NCBI RefSeq assembly: GCF_040610475.1
Contig: NZ_JBEXMJ010000010.1
Span: forward strand, 62,001-126,000
Direction of reading: 5' to 3'
Length of the DNA stretch: 64,000 nt
Source: Actinopolymorpha sp. NPDC004070
Lineage (GTDB): Bacteria; Actinomycetota; Actinomycetes; Propionibacteriales; Actinopolymorphaceae
A model generated the notes under the pieces. It was not told where the DNA came from. It worked only from the letters and a program-made list of their open reading frames with translations, and did no database searches. Below are positions 32,268 through 42,785 of this stretch, one piece after another. Made by a program: the position numbers and the translations under genes. Position 1 is the stretch's first letter, and each line of letters opens with the position of its first letter.

Positions 32268-32374
32268 CCGTATTCGGCCGTCTGAAACCAGCTACGAACT
32301 TCCCGGAAAAGGCCTCACGCGGTCGACAATGTGGCCATGCCGAAAAGCGTTCGCCATTCGGCGGTGTGGCCGCG

Positions 32375-33328
32375 ATGAGCCCCTACACCGGCCCCGTCGT
32401 CGACGCACACCACCACGTGTGGGACCTGGCTCTGGGCGGCCAGCCGTGGCTGGTGGACGACCCGATGATCGCGTTCCGGTACGGCAACTACGGGCGGATC
32501 CGCCGCGACTACCTGCCCCCGGACTTCCGCACCGACACCGCCTCGGTGGCCGACCTCGGGCTCGACGTGGTGGGCAGCGTCTTCGTGGAGACGGAGTGGC
32601 GCGTCGACGACACACTGTCCGAGATCGCCTGGGTGAGCGGACTGGCCGAGAAGACGGGCGTGCCCAGCGTGGTCGTCGGGCACGCGGTACTGAACTCATC
32701 CGGCATCGCCGAGCACCTGGCGGCAGTCGCCGCCGCACCACTCACCCGCGGGATCCGGCACAAGCCCGGCGGCGCGGCCACACCGGACCGGGCATCGGCC
32801 GAACCCACGATGATGACCGACCCGCGCTGGCGGGCGGGCTTCGCGCGGCTGGCACCGCTCGGACTGCACTACGAACTCCAGGTGCCGTGGTGGCACCTGC
32901 ACGAGGCGGCCGACCTCGCGGCGGAGTTCGACCAGACCCCGATGGTGATCAACCACACCGGGCTGCCCGCCGACCGTTCGCCGGCTGGGTTGGCCGGCTG
33001 GCGCGACGCGATGCGGCTGGTGGCGGAAAAGCCCAACGTGTACTGCAAGATCTCCGGCCTGGACATGCCGCGCACCACCTGGACGCCGGAGCTGCAACGA
33101 GAGGTCGTGCTCACCACCCTGGAGCTGTTCGGCTCGCAGCGGTGCATGTTCGCCAGCAACTTCCCGGTGGACGCGCTGTGGGCGACGTACGCACAGATCT
33201 TCGGTGGCTTCCAGGACCTCACCGCCGACCTGTCCGCGAGCGAACAACGCGCGGTCTTCTTCGGCACCGCGTGTGACTTCTACCGCATCGGCCCGGACCG
33301 CCTGTGGCCGGCGCCGAACGCCGGCTGA
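32375..33328 (+). CDS. Amidohydrolase family protein, fuconolactonase/PDC-lactonase-like (COG3618)
   Basis: A 317-residue TIM-barrel hydrolase of the amidohydrolase-2 type. VVDAHHHVWD (8-17) gives the metal-binding His group; INHTG and CMFASNFPVD are the usual later motifs. The family opens sugar lactones such as L-fucono-1,5-lactone or similar rings. ATG at 32375 is preferred over an ATG at 32201 because the fold starts directly after it and the earlier segment would span the operator sites; a GTG at 32366 is also possible. It is divergent from LacI, so it is probably part of the same sugar-use regulon. Confidence 0.85.
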   Translation: MSPYTGPVVDAHHHVWDLALGGQPWLVDDPMIAFRYGNYGRIRRDYLPPDFRTDTASVADLGLDVVGSVFVETEWRVDDTLSEIAWVSGLAEKTGVPSVVVGHAVLNSSGIAEHLAAVAAAPLTRGIRHKPGGAATPDRASAEPTMMTDPRWRAGFARLAPLGLHYELQVPWWHLHEAADLAAEFDQTPMVINHTGLPADRSPAGLAGWRDAMRLVAEKPNVYCKISGLDMPRTTWTPELQREVVLTTLELFGSQRCMFASNFPVDALWATYAQIFGGFQDLTADLSASEQRAVFFGTACDFYRIGPDRLWPAPNAG

Positions 33329-33342
33329 CCGCGCACTGCCTT

Positions 33343-33390
33343 CTCAGTCGCCGACCGCCTCAGTCGCCGACCGCCTCAGTCGCCGGCCTC
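33343..33390. repeat. 16-bp tandem repeat over the end of adnB
   Basis: Units CTCAGTCGCCGACCGC at 33343-33358 and 33359-33374 are identical; the third (33375-33390) diverges in its last bases and contains the adnB stop. It lies between convergent genes and probably arose by duplication of the adnB 3-prime end. Confidence 0.7.
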
Positions 33391-36300
33391 CTCGGGGACG
33401 CCGGCGATGAGTGCCTCCAGGCCGTCGGCGTCGAGCAGGTCGACGGGCCGGACGGTCCGGTTGTGGCGTACGTAGTGGAACGCGGCCCGCACCTGCCCCA
33501 GCGGCAGCCCGGTCAGCCGGGCCCAGGCCAGCCGGTACGCCGCCAACTGCACCGTGCGGGCGGCCTCGTCCTCGGCGTCTCGAGGAGGACGCCCGGTCTT
33601 CCAGTCCACCACCTCGATCGCGGTCACCGGTTGGCCGCCGACGATCGCAGTCACCGGCGAGTCGCCGCCGTTCGCCGAGCGGGAGCGGCCGTTCGCCGCG
33701 TCGGCACCCCGGACCGGGAACACCGCGTCGGCGCGGCCACGGACGACCACGCCGCCGACCAGGAGCTCGAACGGCACCTCGACCTCGAGCGGGTCACGGT
33801 CGGCCCACTCCGAGGCGAGGAACGCCTCCTGCAGGGCGATCAGGTCGTCGTCCGGCTCGGCCTCGGCATCGGCCGAACCGGGCAACTCGTCGATGTCGAG
33901 CAACTGCGGCAGGCCGTACCGCGACTCCAGCCAGGCGTGAAACGCGGTGCCCCGCCGGGCCAGCGGGTTGGGGGCGTGCGGAACCGGCCGGCGGATCGAC
34001 CGCGCCAGCGCCTCCGGCTCCCGCCGCAACTGCACCAGCTGGCTGACCGAGAGCCGGTCGGGCAGGGTGACGACGATCTCGTCGCGGTTCACCCGGCGGG
34101 CGCGTTCGGTGAGCAGGAGGTCGACGTCACGCTGCCACTCCAGGGCGGCCTGCGCCACCTCGGCGGGAAGCTCCCGCTCGGCCGCGAGCTCGGCCTTGGA
34201 CCGGCGTACGAGCTCGGCACCCATCTCCAGCTCCGAGCGGCGCTGCGGGGTGAGCGGGTCGTAGGGCCAGGCGTGCCGGCGCGGCTGCGCGGTCAGCGGG
34301 TTGCCTGCCTCCAGGTCGACCTCGCCGTGCCAGATGCCGACCTTCCCGGCACCGGCTCGGCAGGCGTCGGCGATCTCCAGGAGATACTCCCCCGGCTCCC
34401 GTGGCCGCTGGGTCTCGTCCCAGCGGTAGCCGGAGCAGACCAGCAGCTGCCGCGCCCGGGTGACCGCGACATAGGCGAGCCGGCGCTCCTCGATCCGGGC
34501 GCGCTCGCCGCAGTCCTCCACGAACTGGTCGAACGCCTCCTTGACCTCCTTCTGGTCCAGCGCGTGCTCGACGTCGAGCACCGGCAGCGCGTCCCGGTCT
34601 CCGCGCAGCGGGAACGGCAGCGCGCCCAGGTCGGTCAGCCAGGCCTTGTCCTTCGCACCGGCCGTCGGGAACACGCCCTCCACCAGGCCCGGCACGAACA
34701 CGACGTCCCACTCCAGGCCCTTCGCGCCGTGCACGGTGAGGACCTGGACCCGCTCCTCGGCGACCTCCACCTGCCCGGGCTCCAGGCCGCGTTCCTCGGT
34801 GTCGGCCGCGTCGAGGAAGGCGAGGAACGCCGCCACCGAGACGCCCTCCCCGCTCTCGGCGAACCCGACGGCGACGTCGAGGAAGGCGTCCAGGTCGGCC
34901 CGGCTCACCGCGACGTCACCGGTCCGGGCGGCGATCTCCACGTCCAGGCCGAGAGTGCGCACGACGTCGGCCACCAGGTCGACCAGCGGCTGCGCGGCCC
35001 GCCGGCGCAGCGACCGGAGCTCGTGGGCGAACAGCGTGAGCCGCCGGCGGCCCTCCGGGGAGAACCAGCCGTCGGCGGGTGCGGTGTCCACCGCGTCGAG
35101 GGCGTCGATGATGCTGGCGTTGTCCACGTCGTCGGGATCGGCCTGTTCGGCGGACTCCGCGGGTTCGGTCGACCCGGCTGAGCCGACCGAGCCGGCCGGC
35201 TCCGACGTGGCGGCCTTCTCGCCCACTTCCGTGAGAGCGTGGCCACCGCCCGGCTCCGCTCCGGACGCCTCGGCCGACCCAGCTGAACCCGGCCCGTCAC
35301 CCGCCCCGGCCGAGCCGCCCACGCCACCGGCAAACCCGGGACCGGCAGCCAGCCGTCGAGCCCACCGGCCCAGCGCGTCCAGGTCCCGCGGACCGATCCG
35401 CCACCTGGTCCCGGTGAGCAGCCGCATCAGTGCGTCTCCGCGCCCGGGGTCGGCGAGCACCCGAAGGGTCGCCACCACGTCGGTGACCGCGGGCGCCGAC
35501 AGCAGACCGCCGACCCCGACCACCTCCACCGGCAACCCGGCGGCTCGCAACTCGTGGGCCAGCCGGTCGATCTGGCTGCGGCGCCGGACCAGCACCGCGA
35601 CCGTACGCCCCGGCTTCCCCTTGGCGCGGTTGTCCGCGTCGGCGTCCCACACCGCCCGCGCGCGGGCCGCCACGTCGGCCGCCTCGTCGTCGACCGTGTG
35701 GTGCAGCGACACCACCACCCTGCCCTTGGGGTTGGCCGGATGCGCGGCCAGCTCACGTACGTCAAGACCGCCTTGACGCAGTGGCGTCGCGAGGACGTTG
35801 GCCACCTCGAGCACCGAGGCGCCGTTGCGGAAGCTGGTAGTGAGCGACCGGGTCGGCGCCGGGTTGCCGTCGGAGGTGCGGAAGTGACTGCCGAACGACG
35901 TCAGCGTCGCCGCGCTGGCGCCCCGCCAGCCGTAGATGGACTGGCACGGGTCGCCGACGGCGGTGACCGGGTGACCGGTGCGGCCACCGAAGAGTCCGCG
36001 CAGCATCGCCAGCTGGGCGTGGCTGGTGTCCTGGTACTCGTCCAGCAGCACGACCGGGTAGCGCTCGCGTTCCCGCTCGCCGACCTCCTCGAACTCCTCA
36101 GCCAGCCGGGCGGCCAGCGCGGCCTGGTCGGCGAAGTCCACCGCCTCCCGGCGGCGCTTCTCCGCCTCGAACGCCTGCACCAGCGGCAGCAACGCGACCC
36201 TGGCCTGCTGGCGGGCGAGCGCCTCCGCGACGTTGCTGTACAGCGCCTTGCGGGTGCGGGCGACCGCGGGCTTGCTGGTCACCGCGGCCACCAGGTCGGC

Positions 36301-36930
36301 GGTGAAGGCGGCGACCTGCTCGGCGGTCACCAGGTGGCCGCTCATCTCACCGTGCAGGGCGAGCACCGCGTCGACCACGGTGGAGAACGCCGCCTCCACC
36401 GCGTCCATCGGCCCGTCGTAGGTCTCCACCACCCGGGTGGCGTACTGCCAGGCTGTGGCCGGGGTGACGAGTCGCGACGCGGGCTCGCGGCCGAGCCGCA
36501 GCGCGTGTTCGGACACGATGCGCTGGGCGTAGGCGTCGTAGGTGGCGACGTTGACCTCGCCGGGCGGCGCGTCCCCGTCGGCCTCCATGCTGACGTGGCC
36601 GCGGGCGCGGAGCTGGCCGAGCCGATGCCGGATGCGGGCCGACAGCTCCCGCGCCGCCTTGCGCGTGAACGTCAGACCGAGCACCTGCTCCGGCAGCACC
36701 AGACCGTTGGCGACCAGCCAGACGACCCTGGCGGCCATCGTCTCCGTCTTGCCCGAACCGGCGCCGGCGACGATCACGCCCGGCTCCAGCGGTGCCTGGA
36801 TCACCGCGGCCTGTTCGGCGGTCGGCGGGTGCTGCCGCAACAGCCGGGCCAGGTCGACCGCGGTGTAGCGGACGCCGTCGGCGCGGACCAGCGGAAGCGC
36901 CAGCTGGGTGGCGGAGAGTTGCTCGGTCAC
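33376..36930 (-). CDS. adnB: AdnB subunit of the AdnAB helicase-nuclease
   Basis: An 1184-residue UvrD-like motor fused to a C-terminal RecB-type nuclease. Walker A is GAGSGKT (56-62); motif II is LLDEYQDTSHAQ; TVHGAKGLEWD and YVAVTRARQLLV are later helicase motifs; the nuclease core is EVVDWKTGRPP. AdnAB resects double-strand breaks for recombination in actinobacteria. A linker of about 70 residues rich in Gly/Ser/Glu splits the helicase domain. GTG at 36928-36930 overlaps the adnA stop (GTGA), giving coupled synthesis. A longer in-frame ORF upstream is shadow sequence inside adnA. Confidence 0.93.
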   Translation of the reverse strand: MTEQLSATQLALPLVRADGVRYTAVDLARLLRQHPPTAEQAAVIQAPLEPGVIVAGAGSGKTETMAARVVWLVANGLVLPEQVLGLTFTRKAARELSARIRHRLGQLRARGHVSMEADGDAPPGEVNVATYDAYAQRIVSEHALRLGREPASRLVTPATAWQYATRVVETYDGPMDAVEAAFSTVVDAVLALHGEMSGHLVTAEQVAAFTADLVAAVTSKPAVARTRKALYSNVAEALARQQARVALLPLVQAFEAEKRRREAVDFADQAALAARLAEEFEEVGERERERYPVVLLDEYQDTSHAQLAMLRGLFGGRTGHPVTAVGDPCQSIYGWRGASAATLTSFGSHFRTSDGNPAPTRSLTTSFRNGASVLEVANVLATPLRQGGLDVRELAAHPANPKGRVVVSLHHTVDDEAADVAARARAVWDADADNRAKGKPGRTVAVLVRRRSQIDRLAHELRAAGLPVEVVGVGGLLSAPAVTDVVATLRVLADPGRGDALMRLLTGTRWRIGPRDLDALGRWARRLAAGPGFAGGVGGSAGAGDGPGSAGSAEASGAEPGGGHALTEVGEKAATSEPAGSVGSAGSTEPAESAEQADPDDVDNASIIDALDAVDTAPADGWFSPEGRRRLTLFAHELRSLRRRAAQPLVDLVADVVRTLGLDVEIAARTGDVAVSRADLDAFLDVAVGFAESGEGVSVAAFLAFLDAADTEERGLEPGQVEVAEERVQVLTVHGAKGLEWDVVFVPGLVEGVFPTAGAKDKAWLTDLGALPFPLRGDRDALPVLDVEHALDQKEVKEAFDQFVEDCGERARIEERRLAYVAVTRARQLLVCSGYRWDETQRPREPGEYLLEIADACRAGAGKVGIWHGEVDLEAGNPLTAQPRRHAWPYDPLTPQRRSELEMGAELVRRSKAELAAERELPAEVAQAALEWQRDVDLLLTERARRVNRDEIVVTLPDRLSVSQLVQLRREPEALARSIRRPVPHAPNPLARRGTAFHAWLESRYGLPQLLDIDELPGSADAEAEPDDDLIALQEAFLASEWADRDPLEVEVPFELLVGGVVVRGRADAVFPVRGADAANGRSRSANGGDSPVTAIVGGQPVTAIEVVDWKTGRPPRDAEDEAARTVQLAAYRLAWARLTGLPLGQVRAAFHYVRHNRTVRPVDLLDADGLEALIAGVPEEAGD

Positions 36931-39900
36931 GGTGTCACCTGTCCACCCTCGACGTGCAACGGGCACGACCGCCGGGACGGGCACACCCCGCACCAGCGGT
37001 TCTCGGTCGCGTGGAAGTCGGCCGCGGCCATGCCCTCGGCCGTCTCCTCGACCAGCTGCTGCGCCCACTTCGGGTTCTCCGCGCCGGACAGCGGCGCCTG
37101 CGACTGCTCGGTGACCTTCGAGCCGCTGCCGAGCTGGACCAGCACCGCGCCGCCGGACCGCGGACCGTCCTCCGGCCCACCCTCGAACCCGCCTTCCTCG
37201 ACCGCCAGCTGGTAGGCGCCGAGCTGTGGGTGCGTGGGCAGGTCGGCCGCCACCGGCTTGCTCTTGCCCGTCTTCAGGTCGACCACCACCAGCCGCCCGT
37301 CGGCGTCGCGTTCGAGCCGGTCGACCCGGCCGGACAGCACCGCCCGGCCGACCTCGACGGCGAACGTCTCCTCGGCCGCGGCCAGCTCCCGGGGGTTGCT
37401 CCGCAGCCAGCTGGACAACCGCTCGACCAGGGTCCGGGCCTGTTCGTGCTGGCGGCGGGAGTGCCAGCCGGTGCCGCTGTCCAGCCGCGCCCAGCGGGTC
37501 TCGAACGCGGAGAGGATCTCGTCGGGCACGACCGCACCGATCGCGACGTCGTACGCCAGGTCGTGCACGAGGGTGCCGACACCCTGGCTGAGCAGGTCGC
37601 CGGCGGTGCCGCCGCAGCTTTCCAGCAGCCAGCGCAGCGCACAGCGGGCGAACGCCTCCACCTTGCTGGGCGAGACCCGGACCTGCTCGTCCGGTCCGCG
37701 CAGCGGCGCGTCGTCGGTGAGGGGTGCCACGGCGTACCACTCGGCCGGGTCGGCGCCGCGGATCCCTGCGGCGGCCAGCCGGGCGAGCTGGTGCGCGGCG
37801 GCCAGCCGGCGCGGCTCGTCGGGAGCGTCAGGGCCGGCCTCGGGCGCACACACCACCGACCGCAGCTCGGCCACCACGGCCGCCAGCTCCAGGCCGCGGG
37901 GCACGCGGGTGAGCGGGCGTTCCTCGCCGGGACCGTTCCAGGGCACCAGCTCGTCGACGAACCGGGACGGGTGCGTCTCCTCACTGGACACGGCGGTGAC
38001 GATCAGCCGCCGCCGCGCCCGGGTGACGGCGACGTAGAACAGCCGGCGCTCCTCGGCCAGCAGATGGCTCACCGTGACCACCGGCGACGGGTCGCGCCCG
38101 GCGACCAGGTCGACCAGTGACTCCGACCCCAGCAGGGAGCCACGCAACCGCAGGTCGGGCCACACCCCTTCCTGTACGCCCACCACCGCGACGACGTCCC
38201 ACTCCAGGCCCTTGGAGGCGTGCGCGGTGAGCACGGTGACCGTGTCGCCCTCCGGCGCCCGGGGCGCGAGGGTGTCGGCGGGAATCTCCTGGCCGAGCAG
38301 GTGGTCAAGGAACACCGCCGGGCCGGCCGCCGGCATCCGGTCCACGAACCGCGCGACCATGTCGAACAGCGCGGTCACCGCGTCCAGGTCGCGGTCGGCC
38401 GCGGACGCGCCCGGCCCACCGGACGCGGCCCGGCGTGCCCAACGGTCGGACACCCGGCCGGCCGACCACACTGCCCACAGCACGGTCTCGGCGGTCGCGT
38501 TCGGCTCGGCCGCGGCCTCGGCGGCGGTGGTGAGCAGGTGCCCGATCCGTCGCGCGGGTGCGGTGGCGGCCGGATCGAGCGGGATCAGCACCCGGGGGTC
38601 GGCCAGCGCCTCGACCAGCAGGACCGAGGAGGACCGGCCGCCGCCCGCGGCCAGCTCGCTGCGGCGCAGTTCCTGTCGCAGCCGGCGAAGGGCGAGCGCG
38701 TCGGCGCCGCCGTACGGGCTGACCAGCAGGTCGAGGGTCTCCTCGGTGGTCAGCTCGGTGCGGCCGGTGGCGATCGCGAGGACGGTCAGCAGCGGGCGGA
38801 CGGCGGGCTGGTCGACCAGCGGGGTCTCCTCCAGCCGAACCGTGGCGGGTACGCCGGCGGCGGCGAGGGTGCGGCGCAGCAACGGGATGTAGGACGCCGC
38901 GCGCACCAGCACCGCCATCCGGGCCCACTCCACGCCGTCGACGAGGTGCGCCTCACGCAGCCGCTGGGCGACGAACGACGCCTCCTGGTTGCGGGTGTGC
39001 AGCAGGTGCGCCTGCACCTCTCCCGGGGGCGCGTCGGGCTCGGCGACCAGGCGGCGGTGTGCGGGTGGCCCGCCCAGCCGGTCGGTGATCCGCCGGGACG
39101 CCTTGAGCAGCGTGGCCCCGGCCCGGCGGCTGCGGGTCAGCGCGACCGTCGGCGCATCGGCCCCGCCGACGGTCGGAAAGCGTTCGGTGAACCGGCGGAT
39201 CCCCTCGCTCTCGGCGCCGCGGAAGGCGTAGATGGACTGGTCGGGGTCGCCCACCACCACCAGCTCCCGGCCGCCGCCGGCGAGCAGCCGCAGCAACTCC
39301 TCCTGGGCCGGGTCGGAGTCCTGGTACTCGTCCACGAACACCACGGCCCGGTTGGCCCGCTCCCGGGCGAGTAGCTCGGGGTCGGCGCGCAGCAGGTCGA
39401 CCGCGGCCCGGACCAGCTCGGCGGGGTCGTACGCCGGAGCCTCCGGGCGCAGTGCGGTGATCGCGGCGTACTGGCGGGCGAACCTCGCCGCCGCCCGCCA
39501 GTCGTCGCGGCGCTGCTGCCGGCCGAGGGCGCCCAGGCCCGGCGGTTCGATCCCCCGCTCGGCCGCACGCAGCAGCAGGTCGCGCAGCTCCTGGGCGAAG
39601 CCGCGGGTGCGGAGCGCCGGCCGCAGCCGGGTGGGCCAGTCCTTCGCGCCGAACTCCTCGACATCACCGCGCAGCAGGTCGCGGATCATCAGGTCCTGCT
39701 CCGGGCCGGCCAGCAACCTCGGCAACGGCAGGTCGTTCAGCACCGCGTCGTTGCGCAGCAGACCGAAGGCGTAGGAGTGGAAGGTGCGGGCCAGCGGCTC
39801 GCGGATGGTGCGGTCCAGCCGGGCGGCGATCCGGTCGCGCAACTCGGCGGCCGCCCGGCGCCCGAAGGTCAGCAACAGCACGTGCTCGGGCTCGATGCCG

Positions 39901-40169
39901 TCCCGCTCGATCCGGTCGACCGCGGCCTCCACCAGCGTGGTCGTCTTGCCGGTGCCGGGCCCGGCGAGCACCAGCAGCGGACCCCCGCGGTGCTCCACGA
40001 CCCGCCGCTGCGCCTCGTCGAGCTCCGGGCCGGTCAGCCGCGCCGGATCGCTCGCCCGGGGCCGCCGGACGAGCCGGTAGGCCGGTGCGTCCGAACCACC
40101 GGGCGGAGCCGAGGAACCGGGCGAACCGGAGGAACCGGAGGAAGGGGCGACAACCGACACGCACCGCAT
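36927..40169 (-). CDS. adnA: AdnA subunit of the AdnAB helicase-nuclease
   Basis: A 1080-residue protein: Walker A GPGTGKTT (70-77), motif II VVFVDEYQDSDPAQ, GDPDQSIYAFRG, LTAHASKGLEWDVVAV and YVAVTRARRRLIV. The C-terminal nuclease has VVVDLKTGKSKP and an Fe-S Cys set (FARCALRW and CGVCPSRRSC). A short Ser/Gly/Pro-rich N-terminus precedes the motor. It forms the heterodimer with AdnB encoded just downstream. Sizes agree with the mycobacterial pair. ATG at 40167-40169. Confidence 0.93.
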   Translation of the reverse strand: MRCVSVVAPSSGSSGSPGSSAPPGGSDAPAYRLVRRPRASDPARLTGPELDEAQRRVVEHRGGPLLVLAGPGTGKTTTLVEAAVDRIERDGIEPEHVLLLTFGRRAAAELRDRIAARLDRTIREPLARTFHSYAFGLLRNDAVLNDLPLPRLLAGPEQDLMIRDLLRGDVEEFGAKDWPTRLRPALRTRGFAQELRDLLLRAAERGIEPPGLGALGRQQRRDDWRAAARFARQYAAITALRPEAPAYDPAELVRAAVDLLRADPELLARERANRAVVFVDEYQDSDPAQEELLRLLAGGGRELVVVGDPDQSIYAFRGAESEGIRRFTERFPTVGGADAPTVALTRSRRAGATLLKASRRITDRLGGPPAHRRLVAEPDAPPGEVQAHLLHTRNQEASFVAQRLREAHLVDGVEWARMAVLVRAASYIPLLRRTLAAAGVPATVRLEETPLVDQPAVRPLLTVLAIATGRTELTTEETLDLLVSPYGGADALALRRLRQELRRSELAAGGGRSSSVLLVEALADPRVLIPLDPAATAPARRIGHLLTTAAEAAAEPNATAETVLWAVWSAGRVSDRWARRAASGGPGASAADRDLDAVTALFDMVARFVDRMPAAGPAVFLDHLLGQEIPADTLAPRAPEGDTVTVLTAHASKGLEWDVVAVVGVQEGVWPDLRLRGSLLGSESLVDLVAGRDPSPVVTVSHLLAEERRLFYVAVTRARRRLIVTAVSSEETHPSRFVDELVPWNGPGEERPLTRVPRGLELAAVVAELRSVVCAPEAGPDAPDEPRRLAAAHQLARLAAAGIRGADPAEWYAVAPLTDDAPLRGPDEQVRVSPSKVEAFARCALRWLLESCGGTAGDLLSQGVGTLVHDLAYDVAIGAVVPDEILSAFETRWARLDSGTGWHSRRQHEQARTLVERLSSWLRSNPRELAAAEETFAVEVGRAVLSGRVDRLERDADGRLVVVDLKTGKSKPVAADLPTHPQLGAYQLAVEEGGFEGGPEDGPRSGGAVLVQLGSGSKVTEQSQAPLSGAENPKWAQQLVEETAEGMAAADFHATENRWCGVCPSRRSCPLHVEGGQVTP

Positions 40170-40263
40170 TCCATCAGACCCCGCCGACAGCAGGGTTCGG
40201 CAGCCGCCCGCGTCGCCCGCGAACGGCTGCCGAACCTGCTTGCCACGTCAGCCGACCACCACG

Positions 40264-41868
40264 TCAGCCGACCGGCACGTCCCTCCGCCGTACGCCGACC
40301 AGACCGGCGACCACCAGGACGGCGGCGACCAGCGTCAGCCACAGCAGCGGCGTGGCGGACGCGTGCCCGCCCGGCAGCCGCGGGATGTGGGTGAACGGCG
40401 AGAGGTCGAGCACCTTCTGGCTCAGGCCGAGCAGCACGCCCACCTGTCCCACCAGCAGGAACGCCGCGAACACCGCCCAGCTGACCCCGGCCAGCCGCGG
40501 CGCCAGTCCGACCAGCGCCGTCGCGACGCCGGCGAGCACCCACACCGCGGGCAGTTGCACCATCGCGCCGGCGAACACGCGCGGCAGCTCGCCCGCCACG
40601 TCGTCGGTGTTGGCGCCGTGCGCCAGGCCGGCGGTGATCCCGGCGGCGGCCAGCGCCACCGTCGGGCCGAGCACTGCGAACCCGAGGTGGCTCACCACCC
40701 AGGTCACCCGGCCGACGGCTGTGGCCAGGACGGGTTCGGCCCGTCCGCCGGTCTCCTCCGCGCGCATCCGCAGCGCCGCCTGCACGGCGTACGCGGCGGC
40801 GATCAGCCCGATCGTGCCCAGCATGGCCGCGAGGGTGGCGTCGACGATGGCCGACTGGCCGCCCATGCGCTGGAACATCTCCTCAAGCTGCGGGCTGCCG
40901 TTCATCATGTCGCGTACGCCGTCGGCCACTCCGCCGTACACGACTCCGAGCAGCGCCAGCGTGATGGTCCAGCCGAGCAACAGCCCGCGGTGGAGCCGCC
41001 AGGCCAGGCCGAACGCGCCGGACAGCCGCGGTGAGGCCTCCGCCGGACCCAGCCGCGCCGGCAGGATGCCCGCCCCGAGGTCACGCCGCGCGGACAGGGC
41101 GGCCGCCGCCACGGCGAGGAGCACGGTCACCGCGGCACCGAGAGCGAACACCCACCAGCGTTCGTCGCCGTACGCCCGGACCGCGTGCGACCAGCCGATC
41201 GGCGACAGCCAGGACAGCCACGCCGCATCGGAGTCCGGCCCGCCGACGTCGCCCGCGACCCGCAGCACGAACGCCGCGCCGAGCGTGCCGAGCGCGATCG
41301 CGCGGGCAGCGCCCGCCCCCTCGCTGAGCTGGGCGGACAGCCCGGCCAGCGCGGTGAACACGCAGCCGCCCAGCGCGCACCCGAAGCCGAGCGCGTACGA
41401 GCCGGTTGCCGGCAGGCCCACGCCCACCAGGCCGACCGCCATCAGCAGCCCGAAGACGAGATTCGCGCAGACCGTGACGAGCAGCGCGGCGGCCAGTCCG
41501 GCCTGCCGGCCGAGAACGGTGGCGCCGAGCAGTTCTCGCCTGCCCGCGTCCTCCTCGGTCCGGGTGTGGCGTACGACGGTGAGGATGCTGATCACCGCGA
41601 GCACCACGGGGAAGAATCCGACGCGCTGCGCGACCAGCCCGCCGATGCCGGAGGCGTGCAGTGGGCCGTACAACGCCAGGAACGTGGGGTTGGTCCCGGC
41701 TGTCTGGGCGTACTGCTCCTGCTGGGCGAGGGTGGGATACAGGTCGCGGGTCCCCGATGCGAGGGTGGCCGGGAGCAGGCCGAGCAGCACGATCCACAAG
41801 GGCATGACGAACCGGTCGCGGCGCAGGATCAGCCGCACCATCCGGCGGGTGCCGACGAGCGCGCTCAT
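40264..41868 (-). CDS. ABC-2-type transporter permease
   Basis: A 534-residue integral membrane protein with about 12 hydrophobic segments in two halves, starting [20 protein letters not shown]. The halves look like a duplicated six-helix ABC-2 permease, as in exporters for drugs or polyketides. The ATG overlaps the ATPase stop (ATGA). With the ATPase and the divergent regulator it forms an efflux module. The substrate is unknown. Confidence 0.85.
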   Translation of the reverse strand: MSALVGTRRMVRLILRRDRFVMPLWIVLLGLLPATLASGTRDLYPTLAQQEQYAQTAGTNPTFLALYGPLHASGIGGLVAQRVGFFPVVLAVISILTVVRHTRTEEDAGRRELLGATVLGRQAGLAAALLVTVCANLVFGLLMAVGLVGVGLPATGSYALGFGCALGGCVFTALAGLSAQLSEGAGAARAIALGTLGAAFVLRVAGDVGGPDSDAAWLSWLSPIGWSHAVRAYGDERWWVFALGAAVTVLLAVAAAALSARRDLGAGILPARLGPAEASPRLSGAFGLAWRLHRGLLLGWTITLALLGVVYGGVADGVRDMMNGSPQLEEMFQRMGGQSAIVDATLAAMLGTIGLIAAAYAVQAALRMRAEETGGRAEPVLATAVGRVTWVVSHLGFAVLGPTVALAAAGITAGLAHGANTDDVAGELPRVFAGAMVQLPAVWVLAGVATALVGLAPRLAGVSWAVFAAFLLVGQVGVLLGLSQKVLDLSPFTHIPRLPGGHASATPLLWLTLVAAVLVVAGLVGVRRRDVPVG

Positions 41869-42785
41869 CGGGCCACCTCCGCCGGCTCGGTCCCGGCCAC
41901 GTCGTCCTGGTAGTGCCGCAGGAACAGCTCCTCCAAAGTGGGCGGCTGGCTGGTGAGTCCGCGCAGGCCGGAGCGGGTGAGCTCGGCCATCAGCACGTCG
42001 AGCCGGCTGGTGTCGACCTCGCACCGCACCCGCGTACCGTCGACCTCCAGGTCGTGCACGCCCGGCAGGGACGCCAGGCCGTTCGGCGGGGTGGCCAGGT
42101 CGGCCTGGATCGACGTACGCGTGAGGTGTCGGAGCTCGGCGAGCGTGCCCGACTCGACCGTGTGGCCCCGGCGGATGATGCTCACCCGGTCGCACAGCGC
42201 CTCCACCTCGGCGAGGATGTGGCTGGACAGCAGGACCGTCCGCCCACGTTGGCGTTCCTCGTGGATGCACTGCTGGAAGACCTCCTCCATGAGGGGGTCC
42301 AGGCCCGACGTGGGCTCGTCCAGCAGCAGCAGCTCGACTTCGGAGGCGAGCGCGGCGATCAGGCCCACCTTCTGCTTGTTGCCCTTGGAGTACGCCCGGC
42401 CCTTCTTGCGCGGGTCGAGCTCGAACCGCTCCAGCAGGTCGGCCCGGCGGTGCGGGTCCAGCCCGCCGCGCAGCCGGCCCAGCAGGTCGATCACCTCACC
42501 GCCCGACAGGCTGGGCCACAGCGTCACGTCGCCGGGGACGTACGCCAGCCGCCGGTGCAGGGAGGTGGCGTCCTTCCAGGGGTCGCCGCCGAGCAGGTTC
42601 ACCTGGCCCGCGTCCGCGCGCAGCAGGCCGAGCAGGATGCGAATGGTGGTGGACTTCCCGGCGCCGTTGGGGCCGAGGAAGCCGTGTACTTCACCGGCCC
42701 GGACGCTCAGGTCGAGGTCGTCCAGGGCCACGGTGCGGCCGAAGCTCTTGCGGAGCCCGGACACGGAAATGGCAAGTTCGGTCAT
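41865..42785 (-). CDS. ABC transporter ATPase (DrrA-like exporter type)
   Basis: A 306-residue ATPase: Walker [26 protein letters not shown] in the Q-loop region, a signature that departs from LSGG ([15 protein letters not shown]), Walker [14 protein letters not shown] and [12 protein letters not shown] with the switch His. A C-terminal domain of about 90 residues follows, as in DrrA-type exporters. ATG at 42783-42785 is used; the open frame upstream is low-complexity. The YSKGNKQK form is common in this exporter class. Confidence 0.9.
   Translation of the reverse strand: MTELAISVSGLRKSFGRTVALDDLDLSVRAGEVHGFLGPNGAGKSTTIRILLGLLRADAGQVNLLGGDPWKDATSLHRRLAYVPGDVTLWPSLSGGEVIDLLGRLRGGLDPHRRADLLERFELDPRKKGRAYSKGNKQKVGLIAALASEVELLLLDEPTSGLDPLMEEVFQQCIHEERQRGRTVLLSSHILAEVEALCDRVSIIRRGHTVESGTLAELRHLTRTSIQADLATPPNGLASLPGVHDLEVDGTRVRCEVDTSRLDVLMAELTRSGLRGLTSQPPTLEELFLRHYQDDVAGTEPAEVAR

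Noticed and set aside
14972..33375. Integrative element or prophage
   Set aside because: No integrase, transposase, tRNA, att-like direct repeat pair or phage structural gene was seen at the edges of the accessory block.
36931..37740. In-frame 5-prime extension of adnB (total ORF 1454 codons)
   Set aside because: The extra sequence is low-complexity shadow inside adnA; the GTG at 36930 overlaps the adnA stop and gives the normal protein.
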